From: Armatimonadota bacterium | GTDB lineage: Bacteria; Armatimonadota; Zipacnadia; JAUWAU01 | Direction: 5' to 3' | Assembly (NCBI GenBank): GCA_030601885.1 | Contig: JAUWAU010000006.1 | Location: forward strand, 186,001 to 250,000 | DNA length: 64,000 nucleotides | Part shown: piece by piece, positions 1 to 8,238 of the stretch | How positions within the stretch are numbered: the first letter of the stretch is position 1 | Layout: each line of letters starts with the position of its first letter | Notes under the pieces: model-generated | Told to the model about the DNA's origin: nothing | The model's database searches: none | What the model saw: only the letters and a program-made list of their open reading frames with translations | Position numbers and translations under genes: made by a program

Positions 1-1
1 G

Positions 2-181
2 ATCGCGGTATGGTACGTGGATGCCCCTGGCTGGGTTCCTATCGGCCTGGGCTTTGTGTTGGCCAATCATCGCTTCTTCCGTTTCACGGCGGAGGAGAAG
101 CGTGCCATGCTTTGCGCCGGCCCGGTGGTGCTGCTGGTGGCTGGGGCCCTGATCGGCGCCGCGCGACTTGTGGCCCGCTAG
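2..181 (+). CDS. C-terminal end of a membrane protein (partial)
   Basis: An open frame enters from the left edge and stops at TAG (179-181), giving the last 59 residues of a protein. It reads through a hydrophobic stretch, then a polar loop with FTAEEKRAM, then a second hydrophobic helix rich in Leu, Val and Ala before a short basic end. This is the pattern of two membrane segments at the end of an integral membrane protein. The family cannot be named from this fragment. It lies 76 bp upstream of leuS on the same strand. Confidence 0.55.
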   Translation: MAVWYVDAPGWVPIGLGFVLANHRFFRFTAEEKRAMLCAGPVVLLVAGALIGAARLVAR

Positions 182-257
182 GCGGCACTCACGGCGCCGG
201 CCTCGGTTGAATCTCACTTGAGAACTGAACCCGTCCTCTGCGTGCTGAAGGAGTCAG

Positions 258-2750
258 ATGGAGCCACCCAAGTACGATTTCCAAAGGATCGAGCGCGAAT
301 GGCAGGAGCGCTGGCGGCGGGAGCGCCTCTTTGCCACGCATCAGGACCCGGCTGCGCCGAAGTTCTACTATTTGGACATGTTCCCGTATCCCTCGGGCGA
401 CCTGCACATGGGGCACCTGCGCAACTACATCATCGGCGACGTACTCGCGCGCTTCAACGTTATGCGCGGCCACAACGTGCTGCACCCCATGGGCTGGGAC
501 GCCTTCGGCCTGCCGGCGGAGAATGCGGCCATCGAGCGAGGCGTGCACCCGGCGCAGTGGACACGACAGTGCATAGAGCGCATGCACGAGCAGATGGACA
601 GCCTGGGGATCAGTTACGACTGGGACCGCGAGATCACCGCCTGCGAGCCGGACTACTACAGGTGGACACAGTGGCTGTTCCTGCAACTGTACCATGCGGG
701 GCTGGCGCACAAGAAGCTCGCGCCGGTGAACTGGTGCCCCCGCTGCGGCACCTCGCTGGCGAACGAGCAGGTGAAGGACGGCGGCTGCGAACGTTGCGAG
801 ACGACGGTGGAGAAGCGCAACCTGGAGCAGTGGTTCTTCGCCACCACACAGTATGCGGATCGACTGCTGGACGGTCTGGTGAAGCTCACCGAGTGGCCCG
901 AACGCGTGGTGACGATGCAGCGGAACTGGATCGGCCGCAGTGAGGGCTTTGAGTTCGATCTCGCCATCGAGGGGCACGCGGAGCGCATCTGCGTGTTCAC
1001 GACGCGCGTGGATACGCTCTACGGGATCACCTTCATGGCCCTGGCGCCGGAGCACCCACTGGTGGAGGTGCTGCTGCAGGGGAACGAGCGGGAAGAGCAG
1101 ATCCGCGCCTTCTGCAAAGCTGTCATTGCGCAGGGCGAGGTCGCCCGGGCGGCGGCAGATACCCAGAGGCAGGGCATCTTCACCGGGAAATACGCCATCC
1201 ACCCTCTCACGGACGAGCGGCTGCCGATCTGGATCGCCGACTACGTCTTGATGGAGTACGGCACGGGTGCGATCATGGCTGTCCCGGCGCACGACCAGCG
1301 GGACCTGGAGTTCGTGCGCGCCCATGACCTGCCGGTGCGCGTGGTGATCCAGCCCGAGGGAGAACGGCTCGACGCAGCCACCATGACGACTGCATACGTG
1401 GAGCCCGGGATGCAAGTCAATTCCGCTCAGTTCGACGGGCTGCCAAGCACTGAGGCGGCCGAACGCATCGCCGACTATATGGAGCAGAGGGGCATCGGCA
1501 GACGGGCGCTCAACTACCGCCTGCGCGACTGGTGCATATCGCGGCAGCGCTACTGGGGCGCACCCATTCCCATTGTGTACTGCGATGCGTGCGGAATTGT
1601 GCCGGTGCCCGAGAGCGATCTGCCGATAGAATTGCCCCTGGACGTGGAGCTGCGCGCGGATCGCCAGTCGCCGCTGCTTTTCCACCACGAGTTCCTGCAC
1701 ACCACATGTCCCAAGTGCGGCGGCGCAGCGCGGCGGGAGACCGATACGATGGACACATTCGTGTGTTCGTCGTGGTACTACCTGCGCTTTGCCAGCCCGG
1801 AACGCGACGACGTATCCTTTGCGCGCGACGCTGTTGAGTACTGGCTCCCCGTGGACAAGTATGTCGGGGGCGTTGAACATGCCGTGATGCACCTGCTCTA
1901 CGCGCGCTTCATCACCAAGGTCCTGCACGATCACGGCCTCCTCAGCTTCGATGAGCCCTTTGCCAATCTGTTCACTCAGGGGATGCTCTACAAAGACGGC
2001 GCAAAGATGAGCAAATCCCGGGGCAACGTGGTGACCCCGGACGAGATCTGCGATCGTTACGGCGCCGACACCGGGCGCGTCTTCATCCTCTTCATTGGCC
2101 CGCCGGAGCAGGATGCCGAGTGGAGCGATCAGCAGGTGGAGGGCGCGCACCGGTTCCTGACTCGTTTCTGGCGCCTTTTCACCTCCAACAGCGCCGCGTT
2201 CGTTCCGGAGTGGCGCGCGAAGCTGAGCGACGGCAGCGGGGATGAGCGTCTGCTGGCCCTGCGTCGTAAGACCCATCAGACGATGCGTGGCGTCACGACG
2301 GACATTGAGCGGCGCATGCGCCTTAACACCGCGGTGAGCAAGATCATGGAGCTCGTGAACGAGATGCAGCTCTTCTCTCGGCAGATGGGGAATTCGGAGC
2401 AGGCCGGGGCAGCCCTCAGTGAAGCCATGGAGTGCGCTGTCTTGCTGCTCTCGCCCTTTGCGCCGCACCTCGCCGACGAGTTGTGGCGCACCATCGGCAA
2501 AGAGGGGAGCACGCACAGCGCAGAGTGGCCATCATTCGACGCGGAGATAGCGAAGGAGGAGCAGATCACATTGGTTGTGCAGGTGAACGGCAAGGTGCGC
2601 GACCGGGTGATGGTGGCCGCCGATGCCACCGACGATGAGCTGCGGGAGCTGGCATTGGCCTCAGAGCGCGTCCGTGCCCACACGGCGGGCAAAGAGATCC
2701 GGAAAGTCATCGTCGTGCCGGGACGCTTGGTGAATATAGTGGCCAATTGA
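258..2750 (+). CDS. leuS: Leucyl-tRNA synthetase
   Basis: Class I aminoacyl-tRNA synthetase that charges tRNA-Leu in the cytoplasm. The 830-residue product has the HIGH signature as HMGH (residues 50-53), the zinc-binding cysteine pairs of the family (WCPRCG and CERC), a full CP1 editing insertion (about 225-415) between RNWIGRS and LRDWCISRQRYWG, the KMSKS loop (583-587) and the C-terminal anticodon-binding region ending in VIVVPGRLVNIV. Length is normal for bacterial LeuRS. The ATG follows GAAGGAG at a good distance. This is the only complete leuS here; a second, broken and editing-less copy lies at 50032-51523. Confidence 0.98.
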   Translation: MEPPKYDFQRIEREWQERWRRERLFATHQDPAAPKFYYLDMFPYPSGDLHMGHLRNYIIGDVLARFNVMRGHNVLHPMGWDAFGLPAENAAIERGVHPAQWTRQCIERMHEQMDSLGISYDWDREITACEPDYYRWTQWLFLQLYHAGLAHKKLAPVNWCPRCGTSLANEQVKDGGCERCETTVEKRNLEQWFFATTQYADRLLDGLVKLTEWPERVVTMQRNWIGRSEGFEFDLAIEGHAERICVFTTRVDTLYGITFMALAPEHPLVEVLLQGNEREEQIRAFCKAVIAQGEVARAAADTQRQGIFTGKYAIHPLTDERLPIWIADYVLMEYGTGAIMAVPAHDQRDLEFVRAHDLPVRVVIQPEGERLDAATMTTAYVEPGMQVNSAQFDGLPSTEAAERIADYMEQRGIGRRALNYRLRDWCISRQRYWGAPIPIVYCDACGIVPVPESDLPIELPLDVELRADRQSPLLFHHEFLHTTCPKCGGAARRETDTMDTFVCSSWYYLRFASPERDDVSFARDAVEYWLPVDKYVGGVEHAVMHLLYARFITKVLHDHGLLSFDEPFANLFTQGMLYKDGAKMSKSRGNVVTPDEICDRYGADTGRVFILFIGPPEQDAEWSDQQVEGAHRFLTRFWRLFTSNSAAFVPEWRAKLSDGSGDERLLALRRKTHQTMRGVTTDIERRMRLNTAVSKIMELVNEMQLFSRQMGNSEQAGAALSEAMECAVLLLSPFAPHLADELWRTIGKEGSTHSAEWPSFDAEIAKEEQITLVVQVNGKVRDRVMVAADATDDELRELALASERVRAHTAGKEIRKVIVVPGRLVNIVAN

Positions 2751-2855
2751 GGGCACGTCTGCTTCGAAGATTTGGTCGTGTGCCTTTCTGTAGGCGAGCA
2801 CCTGTGGCTCGCTGCCGTCCCTCTGTCGATCCCTGACAGATGGGCCAGCACAGCC

Positions 2856-3032
2856 ATCTTCATCGTTTCCGGGTGGCCCAACGGGGCCATGAAGAGCTGC
2901 CCCGAAGATTCTGCACATCGGCCACTCATGTGTGGCCCAGGCTGCCAGCCTGGGTGGGCCTCAGTGGCACGTCGAGCCAATCTTCATTGTTTCCGGGTGG
3001 CCCGAAGGGCCATGGCGAGCTGCCGTGAAGAT
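2856..3032. repeat. Pair of 53-54 bp direct repeats around a palindrome
   Basis: The 312-bp gap after leuS holds two similar copies (2856-2909 and 2980-3032). Both begin ATCTTCAT and end GAAGAT, so each is flanked by a 6-bp inverted end, and both share TTTCCGGGTGGCCC in the middle. Between them is a palindromic stretch around GGCCCAGGCTGCCAGCCTGG. They look like small non-coding interspersed repeats. No gene is seen in the gap. Confidence 0.6.
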
Positions 3033-3062
3033 AGGCGGCGGTGCAAAGGCAGGGGAAGACGG

Positions 3063-3692
3063 ATGGATAGCGATCGGGTGATTTGTCCACACTGTGGGGC
3101 GGAGAACGTTAAGTCGCCTATCATCACTCTGTGTAGCTCCTGCATGCAGTCGCTCGAGGGCGCGGAGCCGGCGCCGGCTCCGCCCGCCCCGGTGACAGAC
3201 GAGCCAGAACCCGCGCCGGCGGCTGAGCCGACGGACTTTGCCCCGGCGCGGTCCCCTGAGGTGGCGGCGCCCGAGCCCGGGCCGCCGGATATCGAGCCGC
3301 CGGCGGCAGCGGCAGACGATTTTCAGCCTCCCCGTGCTGAGGCTCCACCTCTGGAGATACCAACAATAACGCCGGGCGAGCCCGGTCCGCCTGAGCCAGC
3401 CGAGCCCGGCCCGGCGGTGCGTCCGCTCAAGCTTATCTGCCCGCGCTGCCGAGGCGCCAACCCGCCCGAATACCGCCATTGTGCCCTGTGCGGGACCCCA
3501 TTGCCGAAGGCGAGAACGGCCCCGGTGATGGGTGAGAGCGTGGGGCGCACGCGTCTATCAGTGGAGTGGCAGCCACGACCGGATTTGATGCGGGGCGAAA
3601 CGGTCGGCCAGACGAAGTGGGGGGCGGCGTGCGGCTGTGTGGTGATGGCGTTCATATTCTTCGTTCTGCTGGCCCTGAGCACACTGCGATGA
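3063..3692 (+). CDS. Double zinc-ribbon, proline-rich, tail-anchored protein
   Basis: A 209-residue protein of unknown function. The N-terminus carries a zinc ribbon (CPHCG near residue 8, then CSSC). A low-complexity linker of Pro, Ala and Glu (about 35-120) follows, then a second ribbon (CPRC ... CALCG), and the protein ends with one hydrophobic segment and a short basic tail. This architecture suggests a membrane-anchored protein with cytosolic metal-binding heads. The ATG at 3063 was chosen because it starts directly before the first ribbon; the frame is open further upstream through the repeat region. It heads a small run with the next two genes. Confidence 0.7.
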   Translation: MDSDRVICPHCGAENVKSPIITLCSSCMQSLEGAEPAPAPPAPVTDEPEPAPAAEPTDFAPARSPEVAAPEPGPPDIEPPAAAADDFQPPRAEAPPLEIPTITPGEPGPPEPAEPGPAVRPLKLICPRCRGANPPEYRHCALCGTPLPKARTAPVMGESVGRTRLSVEWQPRPDLMRGETVGQTKWGAACGCVVMAFIFFVLLALSTLR

Positions 3693-3705
3693 GGGGGGAC
3701 GGCTG

Positions 3706-4020
3706 ATGCGTCTGTCGGACGAACAGGCCGAGGTTTGGGACGCTGGGGGCGAGGAGTTCATGGGATACGTGAGCTGCACTCTCGAGGTGAATGACCATCC
3801 GTTGAAGCGTGGCCCCGGGGAGTGGAGCGGCAAGGTCATGGATTTCCACGCCAGTACCAAGACCCTCGACACCGCCAAGCAGGTCGTGAAGGCGGACAAG
3901 GACCTGATGCTCCTGCGGCTCACGGACGAGAGGTTCGGCCAATTCGAGGGGTTGGTGCGGCTCTTCGAGAAGCAAGTCGAGGGCGCCGGCGAGCTGCGAC
4001 GCCTCACGCCAGACGAGTAG
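3706..4020 (+). CDS. Small hypothetical protein
   Basis: A 104-residue soluble protein that I do not recognise. It is acidic and mixed in character, with no signal peptide, no cysteine pairs and no membrane helix; the C-terminal third reads as amphipathic helix (RLTDERFGQFEGLVRLFEKQ). It starts 13 bp after the zinc-ribbon gene on the same strand, so the two are probably co-transcribed. Confidence 0.6.
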   Translation: MRLSDEQAEVWDAGGEEFMGYVSCTLEVNDHPLKRGPGEWSGKVMDFHASTKTLDTAKQVVKADKDLMLLRLTDERFGQFEGLVRLFEKQVEGAGELRRLTPDE

Positions 4021-4043
4021 CACACGTCGAAACCAGCGCAGCT

Positions 4044-4175
4044 ATGATGGGCTTCCTCCTCACAATCGGCTTCCCCGAGCTATTGCTGATCATTATCGTC
4101 TTGGTTGTGCTCTTCGGCGGCGGGTTGGCGGGCCTTGTGGCCTGGCGGGCAGGTCGGAAGCGGGACGATCGCTGA
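4044..4175 (+). CDS. 43-residue TatA-like membrane microprotein
   Basis: A tiny protein with one N-terminal membrane helix after GFPELL, then FGGG and a short basic tail. The order Phe-Pro-Glu-Leu-Leu, hydrophobic helix, Phe-Gly-Gly is the N-terminal pattern of TatA/TatE pore subunits. The amphipathic helix that normally follows is missing and the protein stops after RAGRKRDDR. It could be a short TatA-like protein or an unrelated small membrane protein. It begins 23 bp after the preceding gene. Confidence 0.45.
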   Translation: MMGFLLTIGFPELLLIIIVLVVLFGGGLAGLVAWRAGRKRDDR

Positions 4176-4242
4176 TGTGCGCCTGGTACCGAATACGTGA
4201 GGGCCCACGCAGCTTCAGCCGACGCTCGTGGAGACGGTTGTG

Positions 4243-4677
4243 TCACCAGTCCCTGTATCGCGTCCCATCCAATGCCTTGTCAGGGGAGTGGCTCCTCACC
4301 TGCCCTGTCCGCCGCTTGTACCACCACAGCCGCTCCCCGGTTATGGGATCCCTGGGGAACGCGTCATCGGGCGTGACGAGATATGGCCCGCGGAAGTCCG
4401 CCGGGTCAATCCGCATCCGCGATCCGTTCTCAACACTGCGGCAGCTTTGCGGTGGCGCATCCACCATCAGGTCTGGGAGCTCTTCGGGGTAACCTCCGCA
4501 ATCAGCGACGAAGCGGTTGATGGCATTGCGCAACTGCCTGAGTTCGGCGCGCAGCTTCGTTTCCTTGGCCTCGCGGTGCGCACTCAGTCCGATGGGGATG
4601 GCAATCGTCGCGAGGATAACAATTATCGCCATGACGAGCACGAGTTCCACTACGGTAAAACCGCGCCTTCTGGTCAT
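4243..4677 (-). CDS. Type II secretion/type IV pilus-like pseudopilin
   Basis: A 144-residue pseudopilin. It starts MTRRRG and then FTVVELVLVMAI, the prepilin peptidase site (cleavage after Gly-6, Phe at +1, Glu at +5) followed by a single membrane helix. The C-terminal part, with DPWxxP-type spacing around DDAFPRDPITGERLWWYKRR, resembles GspG-type major pseudopilins. It would form a short periplasmic pseudopilus. The start at 4677 places the signal at the N-terminus; the frame stays open upstream to 4959 and contains a second RGFTVV. The competence genes next door make a role in DNA uptake possible but unproven. Confidence 0.8.
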   Translation of the reverse strand: MTRRRGFTVVELVLVMAIIVILATIAIPIGLSAHREAKETKLRAELRQLRNAINRFVADCGGYPEELPDLMVDAPPQSCRSVENGSRMRIDPADFRGPYLVTPDDAFPRDPITGERLWWYKRRTGQVRSHSPDKALDGTRYRDW

Positions 4678-4920
4678 GCCTACTGCACTCCTGCTTCGCA
4701 CTACGGTAAAGCCACGTGTAGCTAGCGCCTGATCCTCTGCTCCCGATACACATGCGGCGTCACCCGCAGCGTTCTTACCACTCGCCGGCTCGAAACTACC
4801 TTGTTCGTTCTGCAGCGGCGTCCGGAGACCGTGCCAGCAGCCTGCGTGGGAGGTATGTACATGCCGAGGAGCGAACAGCCACGGCAGGAGCTCCATACGT
4901 AGAAGTGCCGGCAACAGAGT

Positions 4921-5041
4921 GTGGGTAGTGGATAGTGAACAGTGGCCAGATGCGGGCACGTGGGTAGTCAGGTAGGAGCAGCAAGGGCATCAGCAGGGAC
5001 GTCCCGCACCGGCTCATGACTGATCACTGACCACTACCCTT
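4921..5041. repeat. 21-bp inverted repeat in the pseudopilin-comEA gap
   Basis: The 383-bp gap between the divergent pseudopilin and comEA genes has an imperfect inverted repeat. Arms start GGGTAGTGG (4923) and end CCACTACCC (5031-5039), and agree at about 18 of 21 positions, with about 87 bp between them. No gene is recognised in the gap. Confidence 0.5.
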
Positions 5042-5060
5042 TTTGGTCTCGGGCACGGTC

Positions 5061-5636
5061 ATGTTTACCTGGACACGGGGTCAGCAGATTGTCGCCATTG
5101 TCGCCATGGGAGTCATTGCGGCGTCGGCCGCCTATATCGGCGCACACCGGCTCCGCAGAGCTCCGACGCCTGCCGAGGACGAGTTCTTCATACGGCCTCC
5201 CGACCCGCAAGAGCGGGAGACGATACTGGTGCATGTGTCCGGGGAAGTGATGCGGCCGGGCACGTACTACGTGGCCGCTGATGCTCGGGTCCAGGACGCC
5301 ATCTGGGCTGCCGGCGGGGCCGGGCCGAACGCCGATCTGAGCGCCCTGAACCTGGCCGCGTTTCTCGCCGACGGCGACAAGGTCGGCGTGCCTCGGCGCG
5401 TGAGGCCGGGCGCCGCGCACGCGCCTCCCAGTCCGGCGACTCCGAGAAAAGTCAACATCAACCGGGGCACAGTGCGAGAGCTAGAGCAGCTCCCTGGCAT
5501 CGGCCCCACCCTCGCGGGCGAGATCGTCAAGCACCGGGAACGCCACGGCAACTTTACCCGCCTCGAGCAGCTCAAGCGCGTGCCCGGCATCGCTGAGAAG
5601 AAGTTCGAGGGCATCAAGCCACACATCACCCTCTAA
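5061..5636 (+). CDS. comEA: ComEA-like DNA-binding competence protein
   Basis: Membrane-anchored receptor for double-stranded DNA during transformation. The 191-residue product has an N-terminal membrane helix (about 8-30), an SLBB domain (VHVSGEVMRPGTYYV ... VQDAIWAAGGAGP) and a C-terminal pair of helix-hairpin-helix motifs (VNINRGTVRELEQLPGIGPTLA and GNFTRLEQLKRVPGI). Size and order match ComEA. The ATG at 5061 was chosen over an upstream TTG. comEC follows 46 bp downstream, the usual partner. Confidence 0.92.
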   Translation: MFTWTRGQQIVAIVAMGVIAASAAYIGAHRLRRAPTPAEDEFFIRPPDPQERETILVHVSGEVMRPGTYYVAADARVQDAIWAAGGAGPNADLSALNLAAFLADGDKVGVPRRVRPGAAHAPPSPATPRKVNINRGTVRELEQLPGIGPTLAGEIVKHRERHGNFTRLEQLKRVPGIAEKKFEGIKPHITL

Positions 5637-5642
5637 GCTGGA

Positions 5643-5662
5643 GGCGACGGTCTGCCGTCGCC
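5643..5662. repeat. Hairpin between comEA and comEC
   Basis: GGCGACGG and CCGTCGCC form a perfect 8-bp stem with a TCTG loop just after the comEA stop. It has no U-run, so it is more likely a small palindromic repeat or an RNA-stabilising hairpin than a terminator. Confidence 0.5.
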
Positions 5663-5682
5663 CGTCCCATCTCCGCCCGGCC

Positions 5683-8190
5683 ATGGCACATACGTCCACC
5701 AACGCCCAGCACTCGACCGGCAACGCGGCGACGGACCGCGCACCTACGTGGCTGCGATGGCTCGCCCCGCTGCGTGAGCGTCCTCTGGCCGCGTGTGCGA
5801 CTGCCTTCATCCTCGGCATCGCCTGCGCGCCCCGCCTACAGCTCTCGTTCCAGGCACTCCTCGCCGCCACCGGCCTGCTTGTCTGCACCTGCGCCGCGTT
5901 GGTGACAGTGCGGCGATCCGTTGGCGCTGTGCTACTGCTGCTGTCACTCGTCGCTGGAGTCGCCTGGCGATCGGCGAACTCGATCGTTCCACCGGACGAC
6001 GTCTCCCGCTTGCCCCTGCCAACGCGCGCCGAGCTGCGTGGGACTGTCATCAGCGCCCCGGTGGTACGGGGACGCTGCAGCTTCGTACTGCGCGTCGCCG
6101 GCGTGAAGCGGCGCGGCACCTGGGAGCCGGCTTCCGGCAAGGTGCGCGTGTCCTGCACCGCCGAGCCCCAGGGCATTGAGCACGGCAGTAAGGTGGAGAT
6201 GGTCGGCGCGCTGCGACAGATCGGCGGGGCGACGAACCCGGGCGAGTTCAGCTACGCCCGCTATCTCGCCAGACAGGGCATTCGCACGCAGGCCCTCGTC
6301 GGCCCGCAAGGCGTGCGGCGGTGGGAGCGCCCGCGCCGACGCACGCTCGCCAGCATTGTGATGCAAATGCGCGACACGGCGCGACTCGCGCTCCACCGGA
6401 CGATGCCGGGGACGAACAAGTCTCTGTATGCCAGCCTCGTTGCCAGCATGGTCTACGGCGTGACCGCGGCGCCGCTGCCCCAGGAGATCGTCGAGAAGTT
6501 CCGCCAGAGCGGCACCATCCACGTCCTCGTCGTCTCCGGCGCGCAGATCAGCCTGCTCGCGATCTCGCTCCTGTGCCTCCTTCGCGCCCGTCGCGGTGCG
6601 CTCCATTGGTGGCACGCTGTCCTTGTTCTGCCCGTTCTCGCACTCTTCGCGCTCATGGTCGGCTACGGGCCATCCGTCCGTCGCGCCGTCGCCATGTGTA
6701 TGCTGTTGCTCTTCGCCGGCGCCTCGCGGCGCGATTATGACGCATACACGGCCCTCGCCGTTGCCGGGCTCATCATCATGCTCCTTGACCCGGAAGCGGC
6801 GGCCGACGTCGGTGCACAGCTCTCCTTCGCGGCGGCCTTTGGCGTCATTCACTTTGCCCCGCGCCGCCGCCAGGCCCTCGATGCGACAACGGGCGGGCTG
6901 CTCCGTGCGGAGCCGCGGTGGCTGCACTACGGGAGATACGTCATCTACGGCAGCTTCGGCGCGTGGGCGATGGTGGTCCCCATTCTGGCGCACCATTTTC
7001 GCAGCTTCCCGACGCTGTCGGCCGTATCAAACATCGTCGTAGTGCCGCTCTCCGGTGTCCTCGTCGTCACTGGCTTCATCACCACGGGCGCGGCCCTGGT
7101 GCTGCCCCCCATTGCCGTCGCGATGAACTGGATGAACCGGCACCTCATCGATGCCATCCTCGGCGCCGTGAAGGTCGGCGCTGCCCTGCCATTCGGGTAC
7201 GAGACCGCCACATATATGCCTCTGCTCGTGGTCATATTGTGGTATGCCGTGCTGCTGCTCGTCGTGGCCATCGCCCGCTCAGAGTGGCGCGAGCGCGTGA
7301 CTTGGCCTAACGTCCTGCTCGTCGTACTCGTCGTCGCGGCGGTGCTCCTGGCGTACTACGCGGCGACGCTGCCCGGGCCGCGCCTGTCGGTGACGCTGCT
7401 AGATGTGGGCGACGGCGACTGCATTGTGATCCGTTCGCCGTCGGGCAAAGCGATGCTCGTGGATGCGGGCGAACGGCTTGGATATGGCAGGGACTCGGAC
7501 GTGGCGAAGCGCGTTGTACTGCCGTACTTGCTCATGCAGGGCATTTCGCGGCTCGATTACGTGGTCGTCACGCATCCGCACGACGACCACATCAGCGGCC
7601 TGCCGTCGGTACTCCGGGAGATGCGCGTCGGTCGCGTCCTGGAGTGTGGACTTCCCGGCGACTCCGCTGTCTATGAAAGGTACGTGGCTGCCGTGCGTGC
7701 GGCCAGGGTGCAGAGGCGCGCCGTCCGGCGGGGAGAGCGCATCGACCTTGGCAGTGGAGCCGTGGCCGCCGTCCTGGCACCGGCCCGGCCGCTGCTGAGG
7801 GGGACGGATGACGATCTCAACAACAACTCAGTGGTCATCAAGCTCGTTTATGGCGAGGTGAGCTTTCTCCTCACGGGGGATCTGCAGGCCGAAGGGGAGG
7901 CGCGCCTGCTGCGCGGTGGGAGCAATCTGCGTGCGACGGTGCTCAAAGTGCCACACCACGGCGCGGCGACATCATGCACGCCGGAGTTCCTGAGGGCAGT
8001 CTCCCCCAGGTGGGCATTGATTTCCACCGGCGGCAGCGCTCACCTCGGCCATCCGTCTGAGGAGGTCATCGAGCGCCTGGAAGCCGTTGGCGCAAAGGTG
8101 CTCCGTACCGACATGGACGGCGCCATCACGGTGGAGACGGACGGCAGGAAGGTGCGCGTCCATGCCTTCGCCGCCGCTCACGGCCCATGA
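5683..8190 (+). CDS. comEC: ComEC/Rec2 DNA uptake channel
   Basis: Inner-membrane channel that brings transforming single strands into the cytoplasm. The 835-residue protein shows an N-terminal membrane region with the DUF4131-like soluble segment, a central multi-helix Competence domain (GTIHVLVVSGAQISLL is its usual opening motif) and a C-terminal metallo-beta-lactamase-fold domain with HPHDDH (residues 631-636) and a second metal site around TGDLQAEGE and VPHHG. Length is typical of the three-domain form. It follows comEA and so completes a competence pair. Confidence 0.95.
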   Translation: MAHTSTNAQHSTGNAATDRAPTWLRWLAPLRERPLAACATAFILGIACAPRLQLSFQALLAATGLLVCTCAALVTVRRSVGAVLLLLSLVAGVAWRSANSIVPPDDVSRLPLPTRAELRGTVISAPVVRGRCSFVLRVAGVKRRGTWEPASGKVRVSCTAEPQGIEHGSKVEMVGALRQIGGATNPGEFSYARYLARQGIRTQALVGPQGVRRWERPRRRTLASIVMQMRDTARLALHRTMPGTNKSLYASLVASMVYGVTAAPLPQEIVEKFRQSGTIHVLVVSGAQISLLAISLLCLLRARRGALHWWHAVLVLPVLALFALMVGYGPSVRRAVAMCMLLLFAGASRRDYDAYTALAVAGLIIMLLDPEAAADVGAQLSFAAAFGVIHFAPRRRQALDATTGGLLRAEPRWLHYGRYVIYGSFGAWAMVVPILAHHFRSFPTLSAVSNIVVVPLSGVLVVTGFITTGAALVLPPIAVAMNWMNRHLIDAILGAVKVGAALPFGYETATYMPLLVVILWYAVLLLVVAIARSEWRERVTWPNVLLVVLVVAAVLLAYYAATLPGPRLSVTLLDVGDGDCIVIRSPSGKAMLVDAGERLGYGRDSDVAKRVVLPYLLMQGISRLDYVVVTHPHDDHISGLPSVLREMRVGRVLECGLPGDSAVYERYVAAVRAARVQRRAVRRGERIDLGSGAVAAVLAPARPLLRGTDDDLNNNSVVIKLVYGEVSFLLTGDLQAEGEARLLRGGSNLRATVLKVPHHGAATSCTPEFLRAVSPRWALISTGGSAHLGHPSEEVIERLEAVGAKVLRTDMDGAITVETDGRKVRVHAFAAAHGP

Positions 8191-8238
8191 CGGCGCGGTG
8201 ATGGCAGCAAATGGCACAATGGAGGTCGCAGTCCAATA

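Noticed and set aside
189-2516. 775-codon open frame antisense to leuS
   Set aside because: High GC produces long antisense frames; it mirrors leuS codon by codon and shows no domain.
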